Shown: positions 45,930 to 55,761, counted from the first letter of the stretch. The stretch: 64,000 bases of DNA from JAABVY01 sp964627935 (GCA_964627935.1 CAZVLB010000002.1:242147-306146), one strand, 5' to 3'. The notes: a model not told the origin generated them from the letters alone. Program-made: numbers and translations.

Positions 45930-46729
45930 CTCCTCCTCCCGGCAAATGCTGCTATATTGGCTACGATTACAAGCAGTATGATCACAAGATGCGCGGTGGA
46001 TTGCGTAAACAATCTCCTTTGCGCCGCGCCCTTGAATCCCAGCAGTTTCTCATATTCGGCCGCGCCCTTCACCCCCGCCACCGGGCCAATCAGCTGGCCC
46101 GCATCGAAATACGGCTTAAACGCGGTTACCATGACAGCCGCGCAGGCCACGGCAATTTGCTGACCATAGCGCGCATTGGCGTAATCTGCCCAATGAATCG
46201 GCAGTGAACCATCGGCAATCGAGACCACCAGCGGCAGGTTGTCATAGCTTTCGATACCGATGAAATCATTATATAACTCGACCGGATGTTTCAGGTAATC
46301 TTCCGGGAATACCTTGCGAATATGTTCACCCATTCCTAGAATCGCGGCCACATACTGCGGACGGAATCCCAGGTAGATATAGTCCTTGCCATACATCTTG
46401 CCATGTTCGCGGGCCATATCTGTAATCAATGTGAATCCCAGCGCCGTACCCTCGGAAAATAATGCCAGGCCGATTAGGCGTAAATCATTTTCGAAGCAAT
46501 GGCGCAAAATCGCGGCCGCCAACGGTCTCATCTCCGGATATGAAGCCGCCTCGAAATCAAAGGAAATCATCACGTATTCCCCCGCCTCGAGGCTGTCTAT
46601 GGCATTGTATGCATCAAGGGTATCATTAGTGATCTGAACCTCAGGCGTAATGTTCAGAAGCATCGGTATGGTTATGGCCAGCGCCATAATCAGGAATATC
46701 CAGCGTCTGTCAAGCCTGCTTAGATCCAT
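45926..46729 (-). CDS. Uncharacterised membrane protein with extracytoplasmic alpha/beta domain
   Basis: A 267-residue protein with a membrane helix at each end (15-32 and 242-260, HLVIILLVIVANIAAF) and a mixed alpha/beta domain between them (about 50-230: DSLEAGEYVMISFDFEAASY, DYIYLGFRPQYVAAILGMGE). The domain should face the periplasm. No family recognised. Coupled to its neighbours on both sides. Confidence 0.78.
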   Translation of the reverse strand: MDLSRLDRRWIFLIMALAITIPMLLNITPEVQITNDTLDAYNAIDSLEAGEYVMISFDFEAASYPEMRPLAAAILRHCFENDLRLIGLALFSEGTALGFTLITDMAREHGKMYGKDYIYLGFRPQYVAAILGMGEHIRKVFPEDYLKHPVELYNDFIGIESYDNLPLVVSIADGSLPIHWADYANARYGQQIAVACAAVMVTAFKPYFDAGQLIGPVAGVKGAAEYEKLLGFKGAAQRRLFTQSTAHLVIILLVIVANIAAFAGRRR

Positions 46730-46732
46730 AAC

Positions 46733-47356
46733 TTACGACCGTCCCCCCAGATAAGATCTCTCTATTCCCAGAATTACACGCAATGCAGTGGTAATCGAAC
46801 CCAGGCCAATACCTATCAAAATCCCGCGCTTGGCCGCGACCGAGGGATTGTCGATAATCCATTGCGCCGCCTGCGGGATAAAATCAGAAATCTGATGACC
46901 GATCGGCACCCGTCCCAGCATTACAATAATGGCCGTAATCAAAAGCACCGCCGCCTCTTTATTACGAAACCTGAATCCGCGATATGCCGCCGAGGCCACA
47001 AAAAAAGCCAGCAGTGCAAACATGGTCGATTGCATCGGAACCTGTATATTCATGAATATCCACAGGAAAGGAGAGCCCCAGTCTGTACCGAAGGTAAAAC
47101 CCAGCACCGACATGACTACAATTCCCAGGATTGTCAGCATGCTGTAGGGCCAGTCTTTTTGCAGTTTTCTGATTTTCAGTGAATGGATCTTGAAGACCGA
47201 AATTACGCCTACCAGAAGCGTGAAGACGAATATGATCTGCATCCAGTCCAGGATTTCGGCATAGATCGAATTCATGGCCTGGTTGGGAGAAAAATACTGT
47301 ATAAATGTAAATGTCCCGAACAGGAAGCAGATGATTATGGGCAGGCGGGTTTTCAT
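46733..47356 (-). CDS. Uncharacterised multi-helix membrane protein
   Basis: A 207-residue membrane protein with about six hydrophobic segments (the first LPIIICFLFGTFTFIQYFS). It lies one base after the DUF6754-like gene and three before the next gene of the operon. No family recognised. Confidence 0.75.
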   Translation of the reverse strand: MKTRLPIIICFLFGTFTFIQYFSPNQAMNSIYAEILDWMQIIFVFTLLVGVISVFKIHSLKIRKLQKDWPYSMLTILGIVVMSVLGFTFGTDWGSPFLWIFMNIQVPMQSTMFALLAFFVASAAYRGFRFRNKEAAVLLITAIIVMLGRVPIGHQISDFIPQAAQWIIDNPSVAAKRGILIGIGLGSITTALRVILGIERSYLGGRS

Positions 47357-47357
47357 G

Positions 47358-48227
47358 TTACATTAACCAGTTTTTGATCAAATCTGAACCGAATGTCGCC
47401 GCCAGCGTACCGGCAACCAAAATTCCAATTATCACGATTTTCATATAATCCTGGGCCTTGATCGAGGATATGATCCTTTCATCACCGGAAAGATAACCAG
47501 AGGCGGCAAATAACTCCTCACCGATCAATGTGTAATCGCAGGCCACCAGAAAAAAAGCCAGCTGTATTGTAGAATCTGTGCCTGCAATCTGCATCGCACC
47601 TACGGAATTGCCGGTCTCGGCCAGAATCAGGGCCTCCGCCTCGAATGTGCCCAGTAGCATTACAGTTGCCGGCCGAATGCGTGTAATCGCGCCATCCACA
47701 GCCGCGGCATAGCCGAACTGGCTGGAGGTTGTGTAGTAAATATTATCGGGGTTGAATTTATCCGGATGGCCCGAATTGATATAGGCATTCTGGATTGTTT
47801 CCTCGGCGGCGGACATAATCACCGGATCATGAGTCGGGAAAATCAGGTCACAGTTATATTCTGCGGTCTTTTCGGCCACCAGGTTGAGTATATTCAGGGC
47901 CGCGATTGTGGTCGGGCGTTGAATATCCCCGCCCCATCCGGGTGTGAACAGCACCGGTTTGCCCATCTCGGTGGCACGCCCGATAGCCTCGTCCACAGCG
48001 GACAATCCGGCCACTTTGCGAATATGCCCGACACCTTTCCTGCCGACAAAAAATGTCACTGCCAGAAATATTATAATCGCTATTATCGCCCCGATAAAAA
48101 TATGCAGGCTGTCCATATCAAAAATGGCATCAGCCCCCGAGGAATTACTCGCAGAATAACAAGGAGATAAGAATCCGCATACCAAAAGCACGCAGATGAA
48201 TATACTAACCCAATTAATACCCTTCAT
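47358..48227 (-). CDS. DUF6754-like membrane protein
   Basis: A 289-residue protein with an N-terminal signal-like helix, a second helix (about 42-63), an internal domain (about 75-235) and a last hydrophobic segment. GKPVLFTPGWGGDIQRPTTI, NCDLIFPTHDPVIMSAAEE and VACDYTLIGEELFAASGYLS resemble the uncharacterised DUF6754 family. It is the first gene of the five-gene membrane operon; the family call is by eye. Confidence 0.72.
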   Translation of the reverse strand: MKGINWVSIFICVLLVCGFLSPCYSASNSSGADAIFDMDSLHIFIGAIIAIIIFLAVTFFVGRKGVGHIRKVAGLSAVDEAIGRATEMGKPVLFTPGWGGDIQRPTTIAALNILNLVAEKTAEYNCDLIFPTHDPVIMSAAEETIQNAYINSGHPDKFNPDNIYYTTSSQFGYAAAVDGAITRIRPATVMLLGTFEAEALILAETGNSVGAMQIAGTDSTIQLAFFLVACDYTLIGEELFAASGYLSGDERIISSIKAQDYMKIVIIGILVAGTLAATFGSDLIKNWLM

Positions 48228-48313
48228 ACATCAGGAACATGAAAAAACCGCTAACGGAAGTCAACAAAAAGTTCAAACTTGACCGGGTTTAAGGTTGTTT
48301 ATAGATTCGGGCC

Positions 48314-49537
48314 ATGAAAAAAACTATAATTATCATACTGGCACTCGCTTTTATCCTCACATTGTCCTGCGGCAAGGAGGATAACAAGCTGACATTTATG
48401 CATTTCTGGACCTCCCCGGATGTTCGTCCGGTAATCGAAGAACTGGTAGCCGAATTCGAGACCCAAAATCCGGGCGTCGAAATCGAGCTTATTGATCTGA
48501 ACTGGTCGGGTGGGCATGACAAAATTACCATATCATTCGCAACCGGCACTGCCGCCGATGTTATCGAGCTGGGTTCGGACTGGGTACCGGAATACGCCGC
48601 CCAGGACCTTTTGATGGATCTCTCCCAACAGGCCCGGCCATACGAAGATTCTCTCCTGGGATGGGAAGCGGCGGTAATGAACAACAAAATCTATGGCTTC
48701 CCATGGATGCTGGGCACGAGGGTGATCTTTTATAATAAGAACCTGATGGAAGCGGCTGCGCTCGACCCCAAAATTCCTCCGCGAAACTGGGAAGAGCTGT
48801 TCATTTATTCGCAGAAAATCAACGAGATCGGCGCACCGGTCTATGGTTTCGGGTCGAATGCTTATGAAAAATTCAAGTTGTATAAAAAATTCCTGCCATT
48901 TTTGTGGTCCAATCATGGTGTCGTGTTATCAAAAGAGGATGAATGCATGCTGACTGATATCGCGGCCAAGGAGGCCCTGGATTTCTATGTACGGCTGTCA
49001 GATATCGGATATCTCGAATCGCAGCGCAACCTGGATGACAAATTTTTGGCAGGTGAGCTTGGATTCGTGATCTCGGGTGACTGGATGTTGCGCAAGATGA
49101 AGGCCACTCCCCCCCAATTCCAGGTTGGCGCATGTCTGATTCCGGGACCTAAAAAGGATGGCGCAAGATCGGCATCATTTCTGGGTGGAGAATTTCTGAC
49201 TGTCAATGCCGAATCGGAAAACAAGGAACTGGCCCTGAAATTCATCAAATTCCTTGTATCCAAGGAAGCAAATTTAAAATTCAATCGCGCGGCCGGATCG
49301 GTTACGCCATCAAACAAGCAGGCCTCTCAGGAGATACTCAACAAAGCCAATCCATTGGCCATGGTATTCCTGCAACAGCTGAATTACGCCAGGCCCTCAC
49401 CGGTTCATCCGAAATGGGTCGAGATTCAGTTCGTGATCGAGGATGCTGTCCAGAAAGCGATTTACCATAAGGCCGATAATGCGGTTATCCTTGTTGAGGC
49501 CTGTACCGAAATCGAGCGAATTTTGAATGAAGAATAA
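48314..49537 (+). CDS. ABC sugar-binding lipoprotein
   Basis: Extracellular solute-binding protein (family 1, MalE-like) of 407 residues. Lipobox LTLSC (near Cys 19) tethers it to the membrane. FMHFWTSPDVRPVIEELVAEFE and VIELGSDWVPEYA are typical of the family. It is the first gene of an operon with two permeases; the ligand is probably a sugar or oligosaccharide, but cannot be named. Confidence 0.93.
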   Translation: MKKTIIIILALAFILTLSCGKEDNKLTFMHFWTSPDVRPVIEELVAEFETQNPGVEIELIDLNWSGGHDKITISFATGTAADVIELGSDWVPEYAAQDLLMDLSQQARPYEDSLLGWEAAVMNNKIYGFPWMLGTRVIFYNKNLMEAAALDPKIPPRNWEELFIYSQKINEIGAPVYGFGSNAYEKFKLYKKFLPFLWSNHGVVLSKEDECMLTDIAAKEALDFYVRLSDIGYLESQRNLDDKFLAGELGFVISGDWMLRKMKATPPQFQVGACLIPGPKKDGARSASFLGGEFLTVNAESENKELALKFIKFLVSKEANLKFNRAAGSVTPSNKQASQEILNKANPLAMVFLQQLNYARPSPVHPKWVEIQFVIEDAVQKAIYHKADNAVILVEACTEIERILNEE

Positions 49538-50417
49538 AGTCGGTCAAAGCTCAACCCTGCTTTTTCTGTCTCCCTGGCTCCTGACACTGGCATTATTCTG
49601 GCTCTTCCCGCTGTTCTATTCGCTTTATCTTTCATTTACCGATTATTCACTGGGGCAAAGGGCATATGATTTCATTGGAATTGCAAACTATATAGACCTG
49701 TTTTCCGACATCCGCTTTCTGGCCTCACTTAAAAATACATTTGTCTTCGTCAGCGGAACAATACCGTTTACGACAGTTTTTGCACTGGGCCTTGCGCTTC
49801 TGGTCAATCGCAGGATTCGCGGGGCGATCTTTTTCCGTTCAGCCTATTTCCTGCCGTCTCTGGTTTCCCTTGTGGTCATGTCATTGATATTCACATCGCT
49901 CTACCAGAAAGGAGGCTACCTGGAATTCCTGTTCAGCATGACCGGCCTGCCGACACCGGAACGCGGATTTCTGCTTTCAGAATCGACTGCGCTTTTCTCG
50001 ATCATGTTTATGGATATCTGGATCGCATCGGGCTATTATATGCTGATTTTTATTGCCGGATTGAAATCAATACCGAATGAACTTTATGAGGCGGCGGAAC
50101 TCGATGGCGCAAGCAAGGTGCAGCAGTTTTTCCAGATTACACTACCCGCGCTCAGACCGACAGCATTGTATATCATCCTGATCAACACTATCAAATCATT
50201 CCAGGTGTTTATCGAAATCTATATCATGTCCAATGATTCCGGCGGGCCCAATAATGCTACCACCACGATGGTATATTACATCTATGATATCGGCTTGCGC
50301 GGTGTGTTTGCTATGGGTAAGGCTTCGGCCGCGGCCTATCTGCTGTTTTTCATCATCATGATCGTGGCATTGATACAGCTAAAGGTATTCGGCTATGGAA
50401 AGGCGACTTACGAATGA
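49527..50417 (+). CDS. ABC sugar transporter permease, MalF type
   Basis: Binding-protein-dependent permease of 296 residues with six membrane segments. The EAA loop that contacts the ATPase is at YEAAELDGASKVQQFFQITL. It overlaps the binding-protein gene by 11 bases and the other permease by 4, so the three are one transcript. The ATPase is not here; a shared MsmX/MalK-type ATPase elsewhere would be needed. Confidence 0.94.
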   Translation: MKNKVGQSSTLLFLSPWLLTLALFWLFPLFYSLYLSFTDYSLGQRAYDFIGIANYIDLFSDIRFLASLKNTFVFVSGTIPFTTVFALGLALLVNRRIRGAIFFRSAYFLPSLVSLVVMSLIFTSLYQKGGYLEFLFSMTGLPTPERGFLLSESTALFSIMFMDIWIASGYYMLIFIAGLKSIPNELYEAAELDGASKVQQFFQITLPALRPTALYIILINTIKSFQVFIEIYIMSNDSGGPNNATTTMVYYIYDIGLRGVFAMGKASAAAYLLFFIIMIVALIQLKVFGYGKATYE

Positions 50418-51232
50418 TCGCACGGCTTAAAAACATCATTATCTGGATGCTGATGTGCCTGTTGTTTATCGGCATGTTTCTGCCGATGTGGTGGATGATC
50501 CTGGGGTCATTGTCTGAGAATTTCCAGCCCAGGTCACTTGCTGAAAATATCCGCGAATTCGATTTCACATTCAGGTTCATAAGCCAGGTCTTTCAATCTT
50601 CCGATTTTGCCAGGGCGATATTAAATTCGATAATTGTTGCTGTCGCGGTATCAGCCGGGAACATAGTCTTCTGCCTGATGGTCGGTTATGCTTTTGCCCG
50701 CAGAAAGTTTATCTTCAAGAAGTGGTTGTTTCTTTCGGTTATCATGGTCCTGATGGTGCCGATGCATATTATCCTGATCCCGCTGTTTCTCGAGATCAAA
50801 TTCTTTGGTATGCTGGATACATATTGGGCCCTGATTCTGCCATTTCTGGTCAATCCACTGGGAATATTTCTTGTCTCGCAGTATATCCGTGAACTGCCCT
50901 CCGACCTGGAGGAAGCCGCGAGGATAGATGGCGCCTCGGATTTCAAGATACTGTTCGGAATAGTCGCCCCGCTCTGCAAACCGGTATTGGCCGTGATGAC
51001 AGTGATGATATTCATGAATACGTGGAACGCCTTTCTCCTGCCCTTTATCCTGACAAATTCGGCCGAAATGAGAACCCTTCCGGTAGCTATTGGAAACATT
51101 GTCGGACGGCAGATCGAGTACCAGGTTCATTTCGCCGCCTCCACCCTGGCAACTATACCGATCGTGCTAGTATTTCTGGCTTTTCAGAGAAGAATCGTTT
51201 CAGGGATTATCACAGGTGCACTAAAGCAGTAA
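50414..51232 (+). CDS. ABC sugar transporter permease, MalG type
   Basis: Second permease, 272 residues, six membrane segments, with EAA loop EEAARIDGASDFKILFGIVA. The start overlaps the first permease stop (ATGA). It ends one base before the convergent amidase gene. Confidence 0.94.
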   Translation: MIARLKNIIIWMLMCLLFIGMFLPMWWMILGSLSENFQPRSLAENIREFDFTFRFISQVFQSSDFARAILNSIIVAVAVSAGNIVFCLMVGYAFARRKFIFKKWLFLSVIMVLMVPMHIILIPLFLEIKFFGMLDTYWALILPFLVNPLGIFLVSQYIRELPSDLEEAARIDGASDFKILFGIVAPLCKPVLAVMTVMIFMNTWNAFLLPFILTNSAEMRTLPVAIGNIVGRQIEYQVHFAASTLATIPIVLVFLAFQRRIVSGIITGALKQ

Positions 51233-53077
51233 TTAATCCAGGCTGTCCAGAAAATCCTCGATGCCATCGACAATGGATTCTGCACACTTTTCAGGAAAAT
51301 CATCCCCCCGCAAGCGTGACTCTTCTTCGGGCAGCATCATGAATGTGCACTCCAGAAGCACCGCCATGTACTGAGTGGGACGAATTACGGCGAAATTGGC
51401 ATAATACAGGCCATAACTGGGCAGTTCCAGCTTGTCACTCATGTGTGAGAGGATATGCTCGGCCAATGGCATGGAACTGGGATGATAATAAAATGTCGAG
51501 GTGCCGTTATTTTCGAATGGATTAACACCATCCGGAAGGGCGTTATTGTGCACTGAGAGGAAGATATCGCACTGATGGGCTTTGGCGATTTTGGGACGAT
51601 CATAGATATCGACATGCTCATCGCCGGAGCGGGTCATTACAACCTCCGCGCCCTTATCCATGAGCCTTTTCGCCAGTGCAAGAGAAATGCGAAGGTTGGC
51701 ATCAGCCTCGGTCATGCCTGTCGGGCCGACTGCACCGGGATCGGATGAGTGCCCCGGATCTATCACAAACTTCAAATCCTTTATCCTGATCCTGTCTTTA
51801 GGCCTGGTGCTGATATCGAGGTTCAATACATTGCCGTCGTAGTTGACATCATAGCCCCAGAGATAATTATCACCCAGCTTGATTCTGAGCATGTATACAT
51901 CCTGCTGAGGCTGGCTCCAGCTGATATTCTCGATTACGCTGTCTGCCGGATCATAGCGGATCCAGTCGGTATCAGATGTGGCATAATATACCAGCAGGCG
52001 AATCTCACCCAGCCGGGGATCATGCTCGACACGATATGGAAGCATCTGATCCAGATACACAGAGACACGCGGCCCTCTCTCGGTTTTGAACGTACGTATA
52101 TATTTGATCTCCGAGTATGGGCGAGGTGTGCCCTTTGGCAGATAGATAACAGAACTGTCCGGAATCCATGCCGGCTGACCCGGGCCAAGATTTAAGCGCA
52201 CATAATTATTGTATTTGCCATCGGCAATGAAACGCACACCTTTGGGCTGAAATATCGACAGGTATCCCTTGCGGGGACCGTGGCGGATCGTCTGTACCGA
52301 ATCTATAAGCTCGACGATCTGTGGCGATTTATAATCCCTGAGGCTCAGCAATCCATCGGCGGTATCCTCTACACATACAATGGCAACACTGTCGGTCAGG
52401 CTGTCAGTGATGTTTTGGCAGAGCCTGAACCTGATCGTGGTTGAATCTACCGCAGTATCCGAGGGCATATAAATACTTGCCCGGTACTGTCCGGTACCGA
52501 TCAATGAATCGCGTTGATTTTCGGATCCGAATATCGTTTCGCTTCCGGGCACAGTCACAAATTCAGCCACCTCGAACATGGGCATCCAGTCGCTCAGACT
52601 GTCGATAATATAAAGTGCGGAACATGACGCCGTGCCGCGAAATGATACTGTCAGCAGATCCCCGCCGGTCATTTCCTGATAGACTTTCGGTTGCCTATAA
52701 TCAGGCAGGATTGCCAGGCTGTCTGAGGGTATCTGTTTGAATGGCTGCGGAAGTTTGATCGGAAGTTCAATCCGGACGGTGTCATAATCGTTTTCAGCAC
52801 GCAAATCAAAAACATGAATGCCTGAATCATCAGGGTTGAGCGGCAGAAATGCCAGGAAACCACCTTCAGGATGAATACCCACGCGATGATTATCTATATA
52901 TAGTTTTGACCCGGGAGTAACATTGCCGAAAATGAAGGTCGAATCCACCGCCCTCACTAACTGGCTGTCTTTGGGATAGATCACCTCGATCTGCGGTGGT
53001 CCCGGTGGAGGTTTAATCTGTGACGGCGCGCATGCCATGGCCAGCAATGCAAGCAATATTATTATCTTTTTAATCAT
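51233..53077 (-). CDS. N-acetylmuramoyl-L-alanine amidase lipoprotein
   Basis: Exported amidase with lipobox LAMAC (Cys 16), about 614 residues. The long N-terminal part (about 20-430) is beta-rich and unassigned, with an AMIN-like end; the Amidase_3 catalytic domain is at the C-terminus (about 435-614). It has the Zn ligands in FVIDPGHSSDPGAVG (His), EADANL (Glu) and SVHNNAL (His), with catalytic Glu in VLLECTFM. The ATG at 53075-53077 with GGAG upstream gives the lipoprotein signal (MIKKIIILLALLAMACAPS); an upstream in-frame start is less likely. Last gene of a murein operon. Confidence 0.92.
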   Translation of the reverse strand: MIKKIIILLALLAMACAPSQIKPPPGPPQIEVIYPKDSQLVRAVDSTFIFGNVTPGSKLYIDNHRVGIHPEGGFLAFLPLNPDDSGIHVFDLRAENDYDTVRIELPIKLPQPFKQIPSDSLAILPDYRQPKVYQEMTGGDLLTVSFRGTASCSALYIIDSLSDWMPMFEVAEFVTVPGSETIFGSENQRDSLIGTGQYRASIYMPSDTAVDSTTIRFRLCQNITDSLTDSVAIVCVEDTADGLLSLRDYKSPQIVELIDSVQTIRHGPRKGYLSIFQPKGVRFIADGKYNNYVRLNLGPGQPAWIPDSSVIYLPKGTPRPYSEIKYIRTFKTERGPRVSVYLDQMLPYRVEHDPRLGEIRLLVYYATSDTDWIRYDPADSVIENISWSQPQQDVYMLRIKLGDNYLWGYDVNYDGNVLNLDISTRPKDRIRIKDLKFVIDPGHSSDPGAVGPTGMTEADANLRISLALAKRLMDKGAEVVMTRSGDEHVDIYDRPKIAKAHQCDIFLSVHNNALPDGVNPFENNGTSTFYYHPSSMPLAEHILSHMSDKLELPSYGLYYANFAVIRPTQYMAVLLECTFMMLPEEESRLRGDDFPEKCAESIVDGIEDFLDSLD

Positions 53078-54077
53078 CCGTTCTCCGTATAACACCGATT
53101 CCGGGCCGATCCGGCAGCATGATTTTGCCGTGATCAATAGTTATACCCTCAAAAGGATCATCGGCAAGGAGATAGGAACTGTCCAGATCAAGAAAATCGG
53201 CAAATGCACCCATCCGGGCCGCCGCAGAATTGCCAATATTGGTCTCCAGCATACATCCGAACATAATCTTCATCCCGACAGAACGGGCCGCCTGAATCAT
53301 CTTCATGGCAGTACGAATTCCACCCACTCGTTGCAGTTTGATATTGATACCATCGATAGCATTGACATAACGAAAAATATCCTCGACTTCGACGATACTT
53401 TCATCAAGAAATATGGGGGCGTTCAATTTGTTCCGCAATTCGCGTAATTGTATCGGATCGGAATCGGCCAATGGCTGTTCCACAAGTTCCAGATTGAGAT
53501 CATTCAGGAATGGAATCAAATTCTCAATTTTGTCCATTGTAAATGCACCGTTGGCATCAACACGAATCTTATATTTATTCTGCGCAGCAATCTTCTCGAG
53601 ATTCTCGCGGTCATATTCGGAGCCGATTTTTACTTTCACAGCTTCAAAGCCCTCAGCATCTTTAAGTCGTGACTCGATATTCTCAGGCTTATCAATTGAA
53701 ATCGTATATGATGTTGTCAGGTTTTCAGGTTCGGGAATACCGAGGTATTGATGCAATGGTAAATCAAGCTGTTTGCAGATATAATCGAACAGGGCCATAT
53801 CAAGACCGGCCAGGAGTGATTTCTTATCTCCGTATTTTTCTTCCAGCCTGTCCAGAAATAATGACACCTCGAGCGGATCATCGATTCTGATATCGTCCTG
53901 ATTGATTGTCTCGAAACATCCCTCTGCTGAATAGCCGTAATGCAATGATGGACAGCATTCACCGATACCATTTCCGAGACGGACTATGCAGTTATTTTTG
54001 GATGAGGACTCTCCCCGCGATGTGCGGAAAGTTTGCTTTAAATGTACCTCTATTAATTCTGCTGAATATTCTGTCAT
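53070..54077 (-). CDS. L-Ala-D/L-Glu (dipeptide) epimerase, enolase superfamily
   Basis: Muconate-cycloisomerase-type enolase superfamily protein, 335 residues. The catalytic KxK (EAVKVKIGSE), metal ligands in RVDANGA, VEQPL and FLDES, and the second acid/base in INIKLQRVGG are all present. Together with the LdcA and NlpC/P60 genes upstream, this marks it as a YkfB/YcjG-type epimerase for murein dipeptides. It overlaps the amidase gene by 8 bases and the LdcA gene by 4. Confidence 0.92.
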   Translation of the reverse strand: MTEYSAELIEVHLKQTFRTSRGESSSKNNCIVRLGNGIGECCPSLHYGYSAEGCFETINQDDIRIDDPLEVSLFLDRLEEKYGDKKSLLAGLDMALFDYICKQLDLPLHQYLGIPEPENLTTSYTISIDKPENIESRLKDAEGFEAVKVKIGSEYDRENLEKIAAQNKYKIRVDANGAFTMDKIENLIPFLNDLNLELVEQPLADSDPIQLRELRNKLNAPIFLDESIVEVEDIFRYVNAIDGINIKLQRVGGIRTAMKMIQAARSVGMKIMFGCMLETNIGNSAAARMGAFADFLDLDSSYLLADDPFEGITIDHGKIMLPDRPGIGVIRRTDD

Positions 54078-54994
54078 ACAACAACATCCTCAAGGTATAC
54101 GAGACTTCCATGGCTAATATCAAGACTAACCCGCAAACCAACCGGCAAGGTGATAATTTTGTTTTCATGCCCGAATGGCAGATTGCATATTGTCGGAATT
54201 CTGTAATCATAAAGGTAATCATGCAATACAGTCTTAATCGAATTCAGCTGATCTTGCTTTTTTCCAGTCATACAACCACTGAATTGCCCGCCAATGAAGC
54301 CCCTGATCTTAGATAAGATGCCCGACAGCCTGAGTTGTGACAGCATATTTTCCAGACGGCCGGGATGCTCGTCGACGTCCTCAACAAACAATATGCTATC
54401 CTTTAGATCCGGCAGATACTTGCTGCCAATCATACGGCTCAGGACAGACAGATTTCCACCCAGAAGTATTCCCTCAGCAATTCCGCCCCTGATTATCCTG
54501 GCACTGAGTTTATTTAGGTTGACCTTGCTTCCTTTACGGTAATCTCCCCCGATATGATCTGTAAATGACTTTCGGGTAAGAGCTGAAGTTTTTTTGCCGA
54601 AATGAGTTCGCAACATCGGCCCGGAGAGTGTTATCAGGCCTGTTTTTTTATAAACTGCCAGAGACAAAGCTGTCATATCCGAAAAACCACAGATGATCTT
54701 TCGATTTCGTTTTATTTTTTCATAATCAAGCTTATCGAGAATACGCAGCATGCCATAACCGCCCCGTGCAGCCAAAAGGATACCTGCATCGGGATCATCA
54801 AGCCCACTGTTCAGGCTGGCCAGCCGTTTTTCATCACTTTCTTCCTCGTACATCTTTCCGACATAATCAACCGCCTGATAGCCCAGCTTTTGCAGTTTTG
54901 CGATACCGGTCCTGACTTCAGTCATTGTCGGCGATGAACACGGCGCGATTACGGCGATTTTTGATCCGGGCAATGCAATCTGAGGCTGGATCAT
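54074..54994 (-). CDS. LD-carboxypeptidase (S66, LdcA type)
   Basis: Peptidase of family S66, 306 residues, releasing D-Ala from murein tetrapeptides. The nucleophile Ser is in CGFSDMTAL; Glu and His of the triad are in LFVEDVDEHPGRLENM and FGHENKI. It is soluble, as expected for cytoplasmic recycling. The gene overlaps both neighbours. Confidence 0.93.
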   Translation of the reverse strand: MIQPQIALPGSKIAVIAPCSSPTMTEVRTGIAKLQKLGYQAVDYVGKMYEEESDEKRLASLNSGLDDPDAGILLAARGGYGMLRILDKLDYEKIKRNRKIICGFSDMTALSLAVYKKTGLITLSGPMLRTHFGKKTSALTRKSFTDHIGGDYRKGSKVNLNKLSARIIRGGIAEGILLGGNLSVLSRMIGSKYLPDLKDSILFVEDVDEHPGRLENMLSQLRLSGILSKIRGFIGGQFSGCMTGKKQDQLNSIKTVLHDYLYDYRIPTICNLPFGHENKIITLPVGLRVSLDISHGSLVYLEDVVV

Positions 54995-55761
54995 AATACG
55001 CGCCTAACCTGTGTTATTTTATCGGCGATATCCTTACGGTACAATCCGGCTGATGGGCTCAGTGATTCGATTTTCACGCCGCCGGCCCTGAGACTGGCGT
55101 GGATAATCCTGCCCCGTCCCATGGATATGCAAACATGGCCGGGTGAAAATATCAAATCACCAGGTTTGATATTTTTCTGCGCCACACGTTTGCCATTAAG
55201 TACCTGGTCTTTTGTATCACGTGGCAGAAAGATACCGAAATATCCATAAACCAGTTGCACCAGCCCCGAACAATCCAGGCCAAACCCGGATCGTCCTCCC
55301 CATAAATAGGGCACGCCGAGAAAAGACCTCAGGGTTCGTAGCAAATTTGTCCCGCTCATACGCGGAGAGCCGCTTAATAGAAGATTATCGACATCGATCC
55401 ATCCGGAGGGTTCCTGTAGCTTTATCCGTTTGCGATACTTCTTCACGTAGTTTACTCTGGAACCAAATGAGAGCCTTGAAATCACACTTCCGGAACGATG
55501 ATCGCGGTATATATCCGCTACCGGCGCTTTGACAATAGCTGTGGCATAGAGCTTCTCTTTTTCGGCAATCTCCCGCAGATGATCCCGGCGAACCCATCCG
55601 CCATAATTGTCCTCGGTATAGATATAAGCGTATTGTTCTTTGGTTTTATCTATGCGGACTATTTCGCCGAACAGGCCCTGGTTTACTCTGCCGGATTCGA
55701 ATCTGGCCTTTTGCCACAGGTCTGTAACAGGCACTATTACCTTGCACCATTTATTTTTCAT
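54991..55761 (-). CDS. NlpC/P60 gamma-D-glutamyl-diamino acid endopeptidase (YkfC type)
   Basis: A 256-residue protein with N-terminal SH3b-like modules (about 10-125) and a C-terminal NlpC/P60 domain. The catalytic Cys is in GLDCSGLVQLVYGYFG and the His in GHVCISMGRGRIIHAS. There is no signal peptide, so it probably acts in the cytoplasm, as YkfC does. It is the first gene of the recycling operon (NlpC/P60, LdcA, epimerase, amidase). Confidence 0.92.
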   Translation of the reverse strand: MKNKWCKVIVPVTDLWQKARFESGRVNQGLFGEIVRIDKTKEQYAYIYTEDNYGGWVRRDHLREIAEKEKLYATAIVKAPVADIYRDHRSGSVISRLSFGSRVNYVKKYRKRIKLQEPSGWIDVDNLLLSGSPRMSGTNLLRTLRSFLGVPYLWGGRSGFGLDCSGLVQLVYGYFGIFLPRDTKDQVLNGKRVAQKNIKPGDLIFSPGHVCISMGRGRIIHASLRAGGVKIESLSPSAGLYRKDIADKITQVRRVL

